Program-made: the position numbers and the translations under genes | From: DATGQT01 sp033720695 | GTDB taxonomy: Bacteria > Bacteroidota > Rhodothermia > Rhodothermales > Rubricoccaceae | Direction of reading: 5' to 3' | NCBI GenBank assembly: GCA_033720695.1 | Contig: JAWWCA010000196.1 | Coordinates: forward strand, 1-6,745 | DNA: 6,745 bases | Shown here: one piece after another, positions 5,215 through 6,745 of the stretch | How the letters are laid out: each line of letters opens with the position of its first letter | Numbering within the stretch: position 1 is the stretch's first letter | Notes under the pieces: generated by a model | What the model was told of the DNA's origin: nothing | What the model saw: the letters and a program-made list of their open reading frames with translations, nothing else | Database searches by the model: none

Positions 5215-6644
5215 ACCTCCAGGGGCCGGTGGATGCCGATGAGGCCGATGAGCTCGCCGGCCCCGTCGTAGACGGCGGCGGCGCGGAGGCGCACCCGGAC
5301 GTGATGGCCCGAGCGGGCGATGAAGGTGGTCTCCCCCTCCCACGGCTCCCCGGCGCGGACGGCGTCGAAGACAGCGCCGGCCACCTCCGGGTCGGCGTAG
5401 AGCGAGGGCGGGCCGCCGGCCGCGTTCATCGCGTCGAGGGAGTACCCGAAGAGCTCTTCCATCGCCCGGTTCACGAAGAGCGCTCGCCCATCGACGTCGG
5501 ACACGCCGATGGCGTCGGCGGCGGCGTCGAGCGCGTAGGCCACGCGTCGGCGGGCGCGCTCGGCCTCCTCGTGCTCTGTCACGTCGTGCGCCACCATCAC
5601 GAGGCCGTCGGGGCGGCCGCCGCGGTCGAGGCGGGGGAGGAACCGCGTCCGGAAGAAGCGGCCCCGGACGTCGAGCACAGCCTCGCACGGCTCCCCGGCG
5701 AGGGCCCGCCGCACGTAGGCCGCACGGTGCGGGCGGCGTTCGAAGAGGTCGAGGAGCGACTCCCCTTCGAGGTCTTCGGCCGTCAGCCCGAACGCCTCGA
5801 TCGCCGCCCCCCCGAGGTAGCGGACGTACCCCTCGGCGTCGGCGAGGAGGACCACGAGCGGGAGGCTGTCGAGCACGTGCTGGAGCGCGACGTGGGCCTC
5901 CCCCTCCCCTCGGCGCGCGGTCCCGGCGCGCGCGACGGCCACGGCGCCGCCCACCGGCAGCGGCGCGACGACCCAGTCGATGGCGGGCTCCTCGTCGTCC
6001 CCACCCGAGCGGAGGCGGATGGCCTGCCGCTCCGCCCCGCCGTCGAGGAGCGTCTGCACGGCTGCCTCGGCCTCGCCTTCGAAGACGGCGCCGAACAGGC
6101 GGCCGACGGCGTCGCGGGGGTCTGTCCCGAGGACGGGCGCGACGCCCGCGGAGGCCCGGACGATGAGCCCCTCCGGGTCGAGCTCGAGGAGGGCGAGGTC
6201 GGACTGCCGCAGGGCCGTGCCGAGGACAACCTGCTCGTGGCGGAACGCGGCGACGGCCTCGCGCCGGGCGTGCGCGACGAGGAGGGCGCGGAGGAGCTCG
6301 CCGGCGGAGAGGCGGCTCCGGAGGACGTAGTCGGCCACCCCCTCATCGCGGAGGGCCTCGGTGCCGGCCTCGACGTCGTCCACGAGCGCGATGACCGGAA
6401 CGAAGGCGGCGGCGCGGGCGAGGCGGAGCGTGAGGCCGGCGGCGAGGTCCGGGCCGCGCTCCGAGGGGGCGAGGCAGACGTCGGCGCGGCCGTCGTGGAG
6501 GACGTCGAGGGCGGCCTCGCGCGTCCGCACCCGCTCGGCCGCGACCTCGAGCCCCTCGATGCGGGCGAGCGCGTCCGCGAGCGTCTCGTAGCGGGCGTCG
6601 TCAGGCTCGAGGACGAGGACACGGAGGACGGAGTCGGGGGACAT
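5211..6644 (-). CDS. Sensory protein: degenerate receiver domain plus three PAS-like domains, no output domain
   Basis: The 477-residue cytoplasmic protein begins with a receiver-like fold (about 6-125): VLVLEPDD (9-16), ADVCLAPSERG (54-64), PVIALVDD (83-90) and VADYVLRSRLSAGEL (103-117). The acidic pair is present, but Pro60 stands where the phosphorylated Asp should be, Val88 where Thr/Ser is usual, and Arg109 for Lys, so it should not accept phosphate. Three PAS-like domains follow at about 145-240 (weakest), 251-357 (ends AHDVTEHEEAE, a typical PAS/PAC exit) and 368-475 (VNRAMEELFGYS, 391-402, a strong PAS core). No HisKA, HATPase, GGDEF, EAL, HTH or transmembrane segment is seen. The protein ends directly after the third PAS, at two tandem in-frame TAGs, so it is probably complete. 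It may sense a ligand and act by protein-protein contact; partner unknown. ATG at 6644 has no Shine-Dalgarno. Confidence 0.85.
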   Translation of the reverse strand: MSPDSVLRVLVLEPDDARYETLADALARIEGLEVAAERVRTREAALDVLHDGRADVCLAPSERGPDLAAGLTLRLARAAAFVPVIALVDDVEAGTEALRDEGVADYVLRSRLSAGELLRALLVAHARREAVAAFRHEQVVLGTALRQSDLALLELDPEGLIVRASAGVAPVLGTDPRDAVGRLFGAVFEGEAEAAVQTLLDGGAERQAIRLRSGGDDEEPAIDWVVAPLPVGGAVAVARAGTARRGEGEAHVALQHVLDSLPLVVLLADAEGYVRYLGGAAIEAFGLTAEDLEGESLLDLFERRPHRAAYVRRALAGEPCEAVLDVRGRFFRTRFLPRLDRGGRPDGLVMVAHDVTEHEEAERARRRVAYALDAAADAIGVSDVDGRALFVNRAMEELFGYSLDAMNAAGGPPSLYADPEVAGAVFDAVRAGEPWEGETTFIARSGHHVRVRLRAAAVYDGAGELIGLIGIHRPLEV

Positions 6645-6745
6645 GGGAGCGGAGCGGCAAACGAGAGGGGCGGGCCGGCGGGGGCGGCGCGCCCCCGCGG
6701 TACCCCGGGACGCGGAGACCGGGGGCCCCGAGGGGGGGGTGCCGA
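6645..6745. other. Upstream region of the PAS gene, extremely G-rich
   Basis: These 101 bases hold no supportable gene. They presumably carry the PAS gene's promoter, but I find no good TAnnTTTG box: the only TTTG on the minus strand (6661-6658) lacks the TA and is too close to the start. The segment contains an 8-bp hairpin (6678-6698), the palindrome GGGGCCCC (6722-6729) and a run of eight G (6732-6739). Confidence 0.6.
6678..6698. repeat. Perfect 8-bp inverted repeat upstream of the PAS gene
   Basis: GCGGGGGC (6678-6685) and GCCCCCGC (6691-6698) pair exactly around the 5-nt loop GGCGC (6686-6690). The repeat ends 33 nt before the PAS gene's ATG at 6644. It could be a leader hairpin, an operator, or the stem of a terminator for a gene beyond the window; no T-run follows on either strand. 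High G+C raises the odds of chance. Confidence 0.4.

Noticed and set aside
3697..5688. Long open frame on the minus strand (663 codons) antisense to the DprA-like and metalloenzyme genes
   Set aside because: The translation is Arg/Pro/Gly/Ala-rich low-complexity sequence with no family motif. It is the expected by-product of GC-rich third codon positions on the other strand, where the real genes have intact catalytic motifs.

Overview
This is an ordinary-looking, gene-dense, very GC-rich bacterial chromosome segment (by eye around 70% G+C, with strong G/C preference at third codon positions). Two features point to the Bacteroidota/Rhodothermota side of the tree, probably a GC-rich marine Rhodothermales-type bacterium. 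First, TAnnTTTG-like promoter boxes lie upstream of two genes. Second, Shine-Dalgarno sequences are absent from most starts that follow an intergenic gap. The lineage is an inference, because no rRNA or marker gene is in the window. I see no mobile element, CRISPR array, tRNA or rRNA.

Layout. Positions 1-627 (minus strand) hold the first 209 codons of an elongation factor G paralogue of the EF-G-2 type; its 3' part lies beyond the window start. A divergent intergenic region (628-825) follows, carrying a perfect 9-bp inverted repeat whose loop contains a candidate -7 box for the EF-G gene. Five genes then run on the plus strand with little spacing: tsaB (tRNA t6A modification), accD (acetyl-CoA carboxylase, carboxyltransferase beta subunit), a monoacylglycerol-lipase-like alpha/beta hydrolase, a divergent DprA/Smf-like protein, and a small alkaline-phosphatase-superfamily metalloenzyme resembling the catalytic domain of cofactor-independent phosphoglycerate mutase. 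Junction spacings are 59, 9, -4 and 5 nt, so accD to the metalloenzyme looks like one transcription unit, with tsaB either leading it or separated by an internal promoter. A perfect TAnnTTTG box sits inside the 3' end of tsaB. The unit meets, tail to tail and only 8 bp apart, a minus-strand gene (5211-6644) for a sensory protein with a degenerate receiver-like domain and three PAS-like domains but no recognisable output domain. Positions 6645-6745 are its upstream region, with a perfect 8-bp hairpin and very G-rich DNA.

Functionally the plus-strand unit mixes housekeeping roles: tRNA modification, the committed step of fatty-acid synthesis, lipid-ester hydrolysis, possible DNA processing and a phospho-transfer or phosphatase enzyme. 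AccD and the lipase could both serve lipid metabolism; I see no evidence that the five form a dedicated pathway. I did not find a convincing new multi-gene system. The best leads are regulatory or structural: the operator-like repeat around the EF-G -7 box, the promoter hidden in the tsaB coding end, the shared double-TAG convergent junction, the output-less PAS protein with a dead receiver, and the divergent DprA-like protein.
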